Below, piece by piece: positions 1-6,913 of a stretch of DNA of 13,987 nucleotides. The stretch lies in contig CAMDPB010000004.1 of the NCBI GenBank assembly GCA_945903885.1, forward strand, positions 1-13,987, in the 5' to 3' direction. Position 1 is the stretch's first letter. Every line of letters begins with the position of its first letter. This DNA is from Candidatus Finniella inopinata. GTDB lineage: Bacteria; Pseudomonadota; Alphaproteobacteria; Paracaedibacterales; CAITNM01. Below the pieces are notes generated by a model. That model did not search any database, had not been told where the DNA came from, and was given only the letters and a program-made list of their open reading frames with translations. The position numbers and the translations under genes were made by a program.

Positions 1-1842
1 TCATCTAAACCAATTGCCAGTTGCGTAACGCCAGTTGCAGAAGGCATGGTTGTTCATACAAAAACTCCTATGGTAGAAGACGCCAGGAAAGGCGTTTTAG
101 AACTGCTTTTAATTAATCATCCGCTTGATTGTCCTATATGTGATCAAGGTGGTGAGTGCGATTTACAAGACCTGACCCTGAACTATGGTTCAGGAAATAG
201 TCGATATAAATTTTACAAGCGCGCCGTTCCTAATAAATACATGGGACCATTCATCAAAACGGTTATGAATCGTTGCATTCATTGCACTCGTTGTGTGCGT
301 TTTGCAACTGAAATAGCAGGCGTGCAAGAAATGGGAACGCATGGTCGTGGTGAACATACCGAAATTATCAGCTATTTAGATAAGGCTATTAGCTCTGAAC
401 TTTCTGGCAATATGATTGATATTTGCCCAGTCGGTGCACTTACAAATAAACCATACGCATTCCATGGACGACCCTGGGAATTGCAGCACACAGATTCTAT
501 TGATGTCCTTGATGCAGTAGGTAGCAACATTCGTATTGATGTACGTGATAGTAAGGTGTTACGAATTTTACCTCGAATAAATGAAGATATCAACGAAGAA
601 TGGATTAGCGACAAAACGCGCTTTGCTTATGACGGGCTGTCTTGTCAACGTCTTGATAAGCCTTATATTCGAAAAAATGGAAAATTAGCTCCTTGTTCTT
701 GGGACGAAGCGTTTAATACTATTCGCAAAAAAATAGTGAAGACTGATCCTTCAGAAATTGCAGCGCTTGCCGGTGATTTAGTTGATCAAGAGAGTCAACT
801 AGCATTAAGAATGCTGCTAGATGCAATGGGCGTAAAAAACCGAGATTGTCGAACCGATGGTTCCATGATTCCCTATGACCACAGAAGCAATTATCTATTT
901 AATTCCACAATCAAGAATATAGAAAATGCCGATGTTGTTTTACTAATAGGGTGCAATCCACGACACGAAGCGACAATGGTTAATGCGCGTTTACGCAAAG
1001 CTGTTAGACAAAATAATTGCACGATTGGATTAATTGGTGAACAGGTTGATTTAGCATATCCGTACCAATTTTTAAGCGATGATCCATCGGTATTAACTGA
1101 AATTGCAAAAGGATCACATCCATTTTCTAAGCTTTTAAAATCTGCAAAAAACCCAGTATTAATACTAGGAACCAGCTGCTTTTTGAACGATAGCTCAACA
1201 TCGATTTTACATCAAACAAATGAACTACATAAAAAATTTGGTGCCCAAGTCAATGTATTACACACAGCAGCGGGTCGTGTTGGTGGACTAGATGTCGGAT
1301 TTGTACCAGTATCCGACGGCAAGGATTTTTACCAAATTCTTGAAAGCACAATAACCTCAGATATTAAAATATTATATTTATTAAATGTTGATATTGATGC
1401 AGATTTTGCAGATGCATTTGTTATTTATCAAGGACACCATGGAGATAAAGGAGCACATAGAGCAGATGTAATTTTACCAGGAGCTGCATATACTGAAAAA
1501 GTCGCCACCTATGTAAACATGGAAGGCAAAAGCCAGCAAACCAACCAAGCATTGCTCCCACCTGGAGATGCAAAAGAAGACTGGAAAATCATCAGAGCCT
1601 TATCTGAAGCGTTAAAAAAGACACTTCCGTTTAATACCCTCACTCAACTCCAAAATTTATTACCAAAATTTAGTCATTCAACAATATTTGAGCCATTTAA
1701 AGCACCACCTTCAAAAAACATTTCTAAACGTTTTGAATTAGCTGTTACAAATTACTATATGCATGACGTAATTAGTCGTCATTCGGCCAATATGGCTAGT
1801 GCAATTCATGAAATTCAGGGGGGCCAACGTGGAATTATTTAA
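1..1842 (+). CDS. nuoG: NADH-quinone oxidoreductase subunit G, 5' partial
   Basis: This is the iron-sulfur 'large' subunit of the Complex I peripheral arm, which passes electrons from the FMN site toward the quinone. The reading frame is open from the first base, and 613 residues are visible. Family length is about 670-690, so some 60 N-terminal residues lie upstream. Cys8 of the fragment is the last ligand of the N1b 2Fe-2S cluster (motif SCVTPV). His40-x3-Cys44-x2-Cys47-x5-Cys53 is the N5 site with its histidine ligand. Cys92, Cys95, Cys98 and Cys142 form N4. A molybdopterin-oxidoreductase-like domain without cofactor motifs follows. The extra N7 cluster of E. coli NuoG is absent, as in mitochondria and alphaproteobacteria. 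The gene overlaps the chosen nuoH start by 14 nt. Identity is seen directly in the motifs and is very secure. Confidence 0.97.
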   Translation, partial: SSKPIASCVTPVAEGMVVHTKTPMVEDARKGVLELLLINHPLDCPICDQGGECDLQDLTLNYGSGNSRYKFYKRAVPNKYMGPFIKTVMNRCIHCTRCVRFATEIAGVQEMGTHGRGEHTEIISYLDKAISSELSGNMIDICPVGALTNKPYAFHGRPWELQHTDSIDVLDAVGSNIRIDVRDSKVLRILPRINEDINEEWISDKTRFAYDGLSCQRLDKPYIRKNGKLAPCSWDEAFNTIRKKIVKTDPSEIAALAGDLVDQESQLALRMLLDAMGVKNRDCRTDGSMIPYDHRSNYLFNSTIKNIENADVVLLIGCNPRHEATMVNARLRKAVRQNNCTIGLIGEQVDLAYPYQFLSDDPSVLTEIAKGSHPFSKLLKSAKNPVLILGTSCFLNDSSTSILHQTNELHKKFGAQVNVLHTAAGRVGGLDVGFVPVSDGKDFYQILESTITSDIKILYLLNVDIDADFADAFVIYQGHHGDKGAHRADVILPGAAYTEKVATYVNMEGKSQQTNQALLPPGDAKEDWKIIRALSEALKKTLPFNTLTQLQNLLPKFSHSTIFEPFKAPPSKNISKRFELAVTNYYMHDVISRHSANMASAIHEIQGGQRGII

Positions 1843-2866
1843 TATTTCACTTGTAGAGGTGTTCTTTTATGTATGGTTTCTACTTCCAAATATTATTTGG
1901 ATCGCAGTGAAGTGCTTCTCTATCATCCTACCTTTAATTTTAACTGTCGCGTATCTCACATATGCAGAACGAAAAATTATTGGTGCAATGCAACTGCGTA
2001 TTGGGCCAAATATGGTGGGACCATTTGGTCTGTTGCAGCCCATTGCAGACGCTATCAAGCTTTTACATAAAGAAATAACTATACCTTTTGCTTCTAACAA
2101 AGCGCTGTTTATTTTAGCTCCTATCCTAACTTTTGGCTTTAGCCTTGCAGCTTGGGCAGTGATTCCATTTGATGAAGGAGTAGTAATTGCAGACATTAAT
2201 GTTGGAATTCTTTACATATTTGCTGTTTCATCACTCGCTGTGTATGGAATAATTCTGGCTGGTTGGGCTAGTAACTCAAAGTATGCATTTCTTGGATCTC
2301 TGCGTTCTGCCGCACAAATGATATCTTACGAAGTTTCAATAGGCTTAATTATTATCACTGTATTAATTAAAGTTGGGTCACTAAATATTTCAGCGATTGT
2401 GAAAGCTCAGCAAGATACATGGTTCATCCTATATTTGTTCCCTATGTGGGTAATATTTTTCATCTCATCCTTGGCTGAAGCAAACAGAACACCTTTTGAT
2501 CTGCCTGAAGCTGAAGCTGAATTAGTTGCAGGGTATCATGTTGAATATTCATCATTTCCTTTTGCGCTATTTTTCTTAGGCGAATATGCGAACATGATCT
2601 TGCTAAGTGCCATGAATGCGATTCTATTTTTTGGTGGGTGGCAACCACCTTTCAACATACCTCTATTCACGATGATTCCTGGTTATATTTGGTTTGCTTT
2701 AAAAATTTCATTCTTTTTATTTTTATTCATTTGGGTACGAGCTAGCTTACCCCGGTATCGTTACGATCAACTTATGCGTTTAGGATGGAAAGTATTTCTG
2801 CCACTATCATTGATAGCTGTCGTATTAGTTGCTGCTATAAAGCTTTTACAGGTTGAGACTATCTGA
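1829..2866 (+). CDS. nuoH: NADH-quinone oxidoreductase subunit H
   Basis: This is the membrane subunit (ND1 homologue) at the junction of the peripheral and membrane arms of Complex I; it forms much of the quinone chamber. The family signature AERKIIGAMQLRIGPN and the downstream GPFGLLQPIADAIKLL block are present, as are AEANRTPFDLPEAEAELVAG and EYANMILLSAMNAILF. About eight hydrophobic segments are visible. I chose the GTG at 1829 because an AGGGGGG tract lies 5 nt upstream and it gives 345 residues with a normal short N-terminus. An earlier in-frame GTG (1799) and ATG (1808) would extend further into nuoG. The stop overlaps the nuoI ATG by one base (TGATG), implying translational coupling. 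One small departure from the consensus I recall is His in the GYHVEYSS loop, where Asn or another residue is more usual. Confidence 0.95.
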   Translation: MELFNISLVEVFFYVWFLLPNIIWIAVKCFSIILPLILTVAYLTYAERKIIGAMQLRIGPNMVGPFGLLQPIADAIKLLHKEITIPFASNKALFILAPILTFGFSLAAWAVIPFDEGVVIADINVGILYIFAVSSLAVYGIILAGWASNSKYAFLGSLRSAAQMISYEVSIGLIIITVLIKVGSLNISAIVKAQQDTWFILYLFPMWVIFFISSLAEANRTPFDLPEAEAELVAGYHVEYSSFPFALFFLGEYANMILLSAMNAILFFGGWQPPFNIPLFTMIPGYIWFALKISFFLFLFIWVRASLPRYRYDQLMRLGWKVFLPLSLIAVVLVAAIKLLQVETI

Positions 2867-3366
2867 TGTTACAAAAAATTGAAAAGCTAAAAAAATACCT
2901 TAGAAGATTAGTTCTATATGATATAGGCTTAGGTCTCTTTACAACGTTTAGATACATGTTTAAACGTAAAGTAACAATCCAGTATCCTTTTGAAAAAGCT
3001 GTGCAAAGTCCAAGATTTAGAGGTGAGCATGCTTTGAGGCGCTACGCCAACGGAGAAGAACGATGTATTGCATGTAAGTTATGTGAAGCGGTTTGCCCTG
3101 CCCAAGCAATTGTTATAGAAGCTGAGCCACGCGAAGACGGCAGCAGAAGAACCACGAGATTTGATATTGACATGACAAAATGTATTTACTGCGGTCTCTG
3201 TCAAGAAGCATGTCCTGTTGATGCTATTGTGGAAGGACCTAATTTTGAATTTTCAACATTAACCCATGAAGAACTTATTTTTAATAAAGAACGTTTGCTT
3301 GACAATGGTGATCGTTGGGAAACAGCACTTGAAGAAAACCTTAAAAATAATGCAGAGTGTGGTTAA
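2866..3366 (+). CDS. nuoI: NADH-quinone oxidoreductase subunit I
   Basis: This is the ferredoxin-like Complex I subunit (TYKY/NDUFS8 homologue) carrying clusters N6a and N6b, which relay electrons toward N2 and the quinone. The 166-residue length is normal for alphaproteobacteria. Two CxxCxxCxxxCP motifs are seen: Cys67, Cys70, Cys73, Cys77 and Cys106, Cys109, Cys112, Cys116. The N-terminus has an amphipathic, membrane-associating stretch (about residues 10-35). Between the clusters lies the conserved EAEPREDGSRRTTRFDIDM block, and after them VEGPNFEFS. These are close to the alphaproteobacterial/mitochondrial consensus and are among the best lineage clues in the window. The ATG overlaps the nuoH stop, and its own TAA overlaps the nuoJ ATG (TAATG). 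Confidence 0.97.
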   Translation: MLQKIEKLKKYLRRLVLYDIGLGLFTTFRYMFKRKVTIQYPFEKAVQSPRFRGEHALRRYANGEERCIACKLCEAVCPAQAIVIEAEPREDGSRRTTRFDIDMTKCIYCGLCQEACPVDAIVEGPNFEFSTLTHEELIFNKERLLDNGDRWETALEENLKNNAECG

Positions 3367-3977
3367 TGGGTGAAAGTATTCTTTATTTTGTGTTTGTTTT
3401 TGGTTTGCTAGGTTCAGCAACCGGAGTAGTTCTTATGCGAACTCCAATACATAGCTTGTTATTACTAATAATGACTTTTTTTAATGCCGCTGGTTTATTT
3501 CTAGTATGGGGAGCTGAATTTTTAGCCATGATGTTGGTAATTGTCTACGTAGGCGCTGTTGCTGTTTTATTTTTGTTTGTTGTCATGATGATGGATGTCG
3601 ACCCAAAGAAACTCAAATTTGAATTTAGCCCGTACACAGGATTTAGCGCCGTTTTAGCGTGCATACTTTTTGTGGAGCTCATAATTGCTGTATTACCGTG
3701 GAAGACTTGGGAAAAAGCAATCGATGTTATTGCGCTTCCAATTCCACAAATGACTACAAATACTAGTGCTATTGGGAATCACTTATATACCCAGTATTTT
3801 TATATTTTTCAGCTTTCTGGTTTATTGCTTTTGTTAGCAATGATCGGCGCTATTCTTTTGACACTACGAACACGCAATAAGATCATTCATCAAAATATTA
3901 ACCAACAAGTGAATCGTGAACCTGCCGATACTCTGAGTTTAGAGAAAATTCCATTCCATAAAGGTGTAGATGTATGA
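3366..3977 (+). CDS. nuoJ: NADH-quinone oxidoreductase subunit J
   Basis: This is the hydrophobic membrane-arm subunit (ND6 homologue) of Complex I. It has about five transmembrane segments. The conserved third-helix block is seen as MLVIVYVGAVAVLFLFVVMM, containing the pi-bulge tyrosine region of ND6/NuoJ. I chose the ATG at 3366 because it forms a TAATG junction with nuoI. An in-frame GTG nine bases upstream (3357) is possible but has no better ribosome-binding site. The product is 203 residues, normal for the family, with a polar C-terminal tail after the last helix (about residues 165-203). The stop overlaps the nuoK start as ATGA. Confidence 0.94.
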   Translation: MGESILYFVFVFGLLGSATGVVLMRTPIHSLLLLIMTFFNAAGLFLVWGAEFLAMMLVIVYVGAVAVLFLFVVMMMDVDPKKLKFEFSPYTGFSAVLACILFVELIIAVLPWKTWEKAIDVIALPIPQMTTNTSAIGNHLYTQYFYIFQLSGLLLLLAMIGAILLTLRTRNKIIHQNINQQVNREPADTLSLEKIPFHKGVDV

Positions 3978-4276
3978 ATCACCTTTTTGTTTTAGTACCG
4001 GCAATATATCTATTTTGCCTAGGCTTATTCGGTATCTATCACCGAAGACATAATGTCATTTTAGTTTTGCTATCTATAGAAATTATGCTTTTAAGTGTGA
4101 GTATTAACTTCGTTGGTTTTTCCTGTATTTTGAAGGATCTGGATGGACAAATATTTTCACTTTTTGTTCTAACCACTTCTGCAGCTGAAGCAGCAATAGG
4201 ATTGGCAATAATGGTGCTCTACTATCGTAATCGTGGTAGCGTGTTCTTAAGTGATATGAATCAATTAAAGGGGTAA
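3974..4276 (+). CDS. nuoK: NADH-quinone oxidoreductase subunit K
   Basis: This is the small membrane-arm subunit (ND4L homologue) of the Complex I proton path. It has 100 residues with three transmembrane helices. The two buried glutamates essential for proton transfer in the family are present at Glu36 (SIEIML) and Glu72 (SAAEAAIGLAI), the same numbering as in E. coli NuoK. It overlaps nuoJ by 4 nt (ATGA). In most alphaproteobacterial nuo operons nuoL follows here; instead a binding-protein gene begins 6 nt later, so the antiporter-like subunits L, M and N must be encoded elsewhere if the complex is functional. Confidence 0.96.
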   Translation: MNHLFVLVPAIYLFCLGLFGIYHRRHNVILVLLSIEIMLLSVSINFVGFSCILKDLDGQIFSLFVLTTSAAEAAIGLAIMVLYYRNRGSVFLSDMNQLKG

Positions 4277-4282
4277 GTTACT

Positions 4283-5011
4283 ATGCGATATTTGAGTATT
4301 ATTTTAAGCTTTTTACTTTTTGTTGGTTGTGAAAAATCTCCAGAAAGCAATGATAAACATAAAGTAGATTCTGTTTTAAACATTGCTATTGCCAGTGATT
4401 ACCCGCCTTACATTTATAGCAAAGATGGGAAATTAGCTGGTTTTGAAATTGAAATTATTAATGCGGTTGCAGAAAGTTTAAAAAAAAGAATTCATTTTCA
4501 CGATATAGCTTTTGAGGGCATTCTAAAAACCGTCAAAGAAAAACATGTTGATGGAGCAATTTCAACTATTGCAAAAACACCAGAGCGTGAAAAAGAAGTT
4601 GATTTCACTATTCCGTACCACAGGTCAATGACCGTTGTCGTTGTCCCTTTTGCAACCTCAATACGCAGTCTTGACGACTTATCTAATAAGGTTGTGGGTG
4701 TAGAATCAGGCACAACATATGAAAATGATATGAAAATAAAATTTCAAAATGTTAAACTGTTAAAACGAATAAAGTTTTCTGAATTATTAGATGCATTACA
4801 CGAAGGTAAATGCCAAGCAATAATCACGGGATATTCAGAAGCATATGAACTGCAGAGTATTAATCCTAATTTAAAAATTATTCCTATTGAAGAAACGGTT
4901 ATCACATTTTCTATCGTTTTACCAAAAGGATCTCCTTTACTTGAGCCTATCAATGAAAAAATAAAGGATCTCCTTTACTTGAGCCTATCAATGAAAAAAT
5001 ACATGACATGA
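4283..5011 (+). CDS. Amino-acid-type ABC transporter substrate-binding lipoprotein with frameshifted C-terminus
   Basis: This is a predicted periplasmic solute-binding protein of the SBP_bac_3 (polar amino acid) family, which delivers ligand to an ABC importer. The N-terminus is a lipoprotein signal ending at Cys16 (LLFVGC; Phe at -3 makes the lipobox slightly weak). Family motifs follow: ASDYPPY, GKLAGFEIEI, and TPEREKEVDFTIPY with the usual ligand-contact arginine. AAGGGG lies 9 nt before the ATG. Residues 1-227 look normal. A 38-bp tandem duplication then shifts the frame, so residues 228-242 are new sequence ending at TGA 5009-5011. With one repeat copy the protein would have 250 residues, ending HDMIRNGDMRKLETQFFKQ and a few more, at TAA 5071-5073, a typical family C-terminus. 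The last helix is therefore lost, and whether the product folds is unknown. Its transporter partners are not in the window. Confidence 0.85.
   Translation: MRYLSIILSFLLFVGCEKSPESNDKHKVDSVLNIAIASDYPPYIYSKDGKLAGFEIEIINAVAESLKKRIHFHDIAFEGILKTVKEKHVDGAISTIAKTPEREKEVDFTIPYHRSMTVVVVPFATSIRSLDDLSNKVVGVESGTTYENDMKIKFQNVKLLKRIKFSELLDALHEGKCQAIITGYSEAYELQSINPNLKIIPIEETVITFSIVLPKGSPLLEPINEKIKDLLYLSLSMKKYMT
4925..5000 (+). repeat. Perfect 38-bp tandem duplication inside the binding-protein gene
   Basis: Positions 4925-4962 and 4963-5000 are identical over all 38 bases and directly adjacent. Because 38 is not a multiple of three, the second copy is read in a different frame and leads to a premature stop at 5009. 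Read in the first-copy frame, the second copy continues smoothly into the ancestral tail. The absence of any divergence between copies suggests a very recent event, or an assembly or sequencing artefact. A-rich runs at both unit ends are compatible with replication slippage. Confidence 0.97.
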
Positions 5012-5073
5012 TTAGAAACGGAGATATGCGTAAGCTTGAAACTCAGTTTTTTAAACAGATTATTAAAGAATAA
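5012..5073 (+). other. Out-of-frame remnant of the binding-protein 3' end
   Basis: Read in the frame that ends at TAA 5071-5073, the stretch from about 5002 encodes HDMIRNGDMRKLETQFF and a few further residues, a credible final helix for an SBP_bac_3 protein. It is separated from its gene only by the 38-bp duplication upstream and contains no further disruption. This region is no longer translated as part of the protein unless the duplication is lost or read through. Confidence 0.8.
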
Positions 5074-5099
5074 AACCTATTAGCTTTCCTTAATTTTCA

Positions 5100-5130
5100 G
5101 CCTCCTATACACCTTAGGGGGCATTTTTTT
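5100..5130 (+). terminator. Rho-independent terminator after the nuo/binding-protein unit
   Basis: An 8-bp stem GCCTCCTA / TAGGGGGC (5100-5107 with 5115-5122, one G-U pair) encloses a 7-base loop and is followed by A and seven T residues. It lies 26 nt after the ancestral stop of the binding-protein gene. It should end the nuo transcript and insulate the flagellar operon from respiratory-gene transcription. Confidence 0.85.
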
Positions 5131-5149
5131 CCCAAAATAATTTTATTTA

Positions 5150-5162
5150 GGCAATTTTTGCC
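5150..5162. repeat. Short inverted repeat GGCAA-TTT-TTGCC
   Basis: A perfect 5-bp inverted repeat with a 3-base centre lies between the terminator and fliF. It is too short and too weakly followed by T to be a second terminator. It could be an operator half-pair or chance, and I assign no function. Confidence 0.35.
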
Positions 5163-5167
5163 GAGTT

Positions 5168-5185
5168 GTTAACCAATTATTTAAC
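5168..5185. promoter_or_regulatory. Possible CtrA-like box upstream of fliF
   Basis: The sequence GTTAACCAATTATTTAAC contains two TTAA elements (5169-5172 and 5181-5184) and begins with the TTAACC half-site favoured by CtrA. The spacer is 8 nt, whereas the established CtrA consensus is TTAA-N7-TTAA, so this is an imperfect match. It is also an inverted repeat of GTTAA. A TATAAA (5206-5211) that could serve as a -10 lies downstream but would leave almost no leader before the fliF start. The location fits known CtrA control of fliF in Caulobacter; binding here is inference. Confidence 0.3.
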
Positions 5186-5219
5186 TCTTCAGACTAACTT
5201 AAGGGTATAAACAAGCATA

Positions 5220-6911
5220 TTGAGCACACCCTTGAACGAAATACTGCAACGTTTTGGCACCGGACGCGTTATGACTATGGCAGGAATTGGCCTTGGTTTG
5301 ATGGCATTTTTTGGTTACATCATGGTGCGTGCTAATCAAACAGAAATGGCTTTGTTATATAATCAATTAGAAGCGGCCGAAGGTGGTCGTATTTTAGAAA
5401 AGCTAAAATCTATGGGCATCCCTTTTGAAGTAAAAGGGGATGGTACACAAATTTACGCTCCCATCGATGATATTTCAAGATTACGGATGGAGCTAGCACA
5501 AAGTGGCATGCCATCTGGGGGCGGTGTTGGATATGAAATTTTTGACAAGCAAGATATTTTGGGTACAACCAATGCTCTATTGGGAATAAATCAAATCAGA
5601 GCATTGGAAGGCGAACTTGGAAAATCAATTCAAACAATCCAAGGAATTCAAACTGCACGGGTACACTTAGTCATTCCAAAACGCGAACTTTTTAGCGAAA
5701 ATAAACAAGAGCCTTCTGCATCTGTAATGATACGCATGAAAGGATCAGCGGCTCTTTCGGCAACTCAAGTCCAATCAGTTCGTTATTTGGTTGCTTCAGC
5801 AGTTCCCAGTTTGATTTTAGATCAGGTCTCAATTGTAGATGATAGAGGAAATTTACTTGCTCGTGGAAATGATTCAGCGGAATCAAAGGATAGCCTTACG
5901 ATGCAACAAGCAGCGCAACGAGAATATGAGCAGAGAATCTCAAAATCGATTGAAGCGCTTCTTGACCGTACGCTAGGATTAAATAAAACTAGAGCAGAAG
6001 TATCAGTTGATATGGATTTTGATCAAGTATCATCGACTTCTGTGCAATTTGATCCAGAAGGACAAGTAATTAAAAGCCAAATCATTAATGAGGAAGGCGG
6101 CGATTCACACGAAAGCTCTACTTCCAGTGATTCAGTTTCAATTCAGAATTCTTTACCCGTTGGTCCAGATGCTCAAGGGGCAGCTGGAAACTTGAATAAA
6201 AATCAAACAAGTAATATTGAAGAAAATATTAGCTACGAAATTTCAAATACAACAAAAACCTATGTTAAAGAATTAGGTGCCATAAAGCGTTTATCTATTG
6301 CTGTTATGGTAGATGGAAATTATAAAAAGAAAGAAGATGGCACTCAAGAATATCAACCCCGCACAGACGAAGAACTTAAAAAATTAAAAGAACTTGTGAT
6401 GACAGCAACGGGATATAAAGAGGACCGTGGTGATGTCGTTAGTTTAATCAACTTGAAGTTTAGTGAACTGTCTCAAGACGTTCCGCCAGAAGATAAAGAG
6501 AAGCCATTTTTTGGTTTGAATTTAAACAAGATAGCTGAATTAGGCATCACAGCCCTTGTTGTTCTGATAGGCTTATTTACAGTCATTAAGCCACTTATTG
6601 TATCTTTAATGAAAGCCATTTCACCAAGAGCTTCAACCGAAGAAATGTTAGCTTCATTAATCTCAAATGACCCTAGTAGGCGAGCAGCTGGCCAAGGAGA
6701 TCAGTCTTCTCAAATTCATAAGAGTGGACAGTCAAATGCGGAAACACTTGCAGCTAGCTTAGCTTCAAGACAAGAGCAATCGCATATAAACATTGATCAA
6801 ATTGAAGGAATGGTTAAGCACTCACCAATTAAAAAAATTGCCGAACTTGTTGATCGGCACCCAGAAGAAGCAGTTTCAATTATTAGAGCTTGGATGTATT
6901 CGGGTAAATAG
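5220..6911 (+). CDS. fliF: Flagellar MS-ring protein FliF
   Basis: FliF forms the inner-membrane MS ring, the base on which the rotor and export apparatus assemble. The product has 563 residues, close to the family length. TM1 is at about residues 17-36. The periplasmic YscJ/FliF ring domain follows, with LEGELGKSIQTIQGIQTARV and LVASAVPSL. A low-complexity Ser/Asn/Gln-rich insertion comes next, then the ENISYEISNTTKTYV block. TM2 is at about 441-462, and the cytoplasmic FliG-binding tail ends HPEEAVSIIRAWMYSGK. The start is TTG 5220: a stop lies at 5208-5210 in the same frame and no ATG occurs before TM1. AAGGG lies 14 nt upstream, a long spacing; TTG 5232 is the alternative. It is the first gene of the flagellar operon, and fliG starts 2 nt after its stop. 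Confidence 0.94.
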   Translation: MSTPLNEILQRFGTGRVMTMAGIGLGLMAFFGYIMVRANQTEMALLYNQLEAAEGGRILEKLKSMGIPFEVKGDGTQIYAPIDDISRLRMELAQSGMPSGGGVGYEIFDKQDILGTTNALLGINQIRALEGELGKSIQTIQGIQTARVHLVIPKRELFSENKQEPSASVMIRMKGSAALSATQVQSVRYLVASAVPSLILDQVSIVDDRGNLLARGNDSAESKDSLTMQQAAQREYEQRISKSIEALLDRTLGLNKTRAEVSVDMDFDQVSSTSVQFDPEGQVIKSQIINEEGGDSHESSTSSDSVSIQNSLPVGPDAQGAAGNLNKNQTSNIEENISYEISNTTKTYVKELGAIKRLSIAVMVDGNYKKKEDGTQEYQPRTDEELKKLKELVMTATGYKEDRGDVVSLINLKFSELSQDVPPEDKEKPFFGLNLNKIAELGITALVVLIGLFTVIKPLIVSLMKAISPRASTEEMLASLISNDPSRRAAGQGDQSSQIHKSGQSNAETLAASLASRQEQSHINIDQIEGMVKHSPIKKIAELVDRHPEEAVSIIRAWMYSGK

Positions 6912-6913
6912 AT

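Noticed and set aside
1799..1828. Earlier nuoH start (GTG 1799 or ATG 1808)
   Set aside because: Both extend further into nuoG and lack a ribosome-binding site, while GTG 1829 has a G-rich Shine-Dalgarno 5 nt upstream and gives a normal N-terminus.
1867..2196. 109-codon open frame on the minus strand within nuoH
   Set aside because: It lies wholly inside a clearly conserved gene, matches no family I recognise, and has no ribosome-binding site or promoter of note.
5150..5162. Possible sigma54 -24/-12 promoter (GG...GC) before fliF
   Set aside because: The GG and GC pairs are separated by 8 bases, and sigma54 promoters need 10; the flanking bases do not match TGGCAC or TTGCA well. The stretch is better described as a small inverted repeat.
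6090..6220. Ser/Asn/Gln-rich stretch in FliF as a possible insertion or foreign segment
   Set aside because: FliF proteins commonly have a variable hydrophilic loop at this point before the conserved YEIS block, and base composition does not change.
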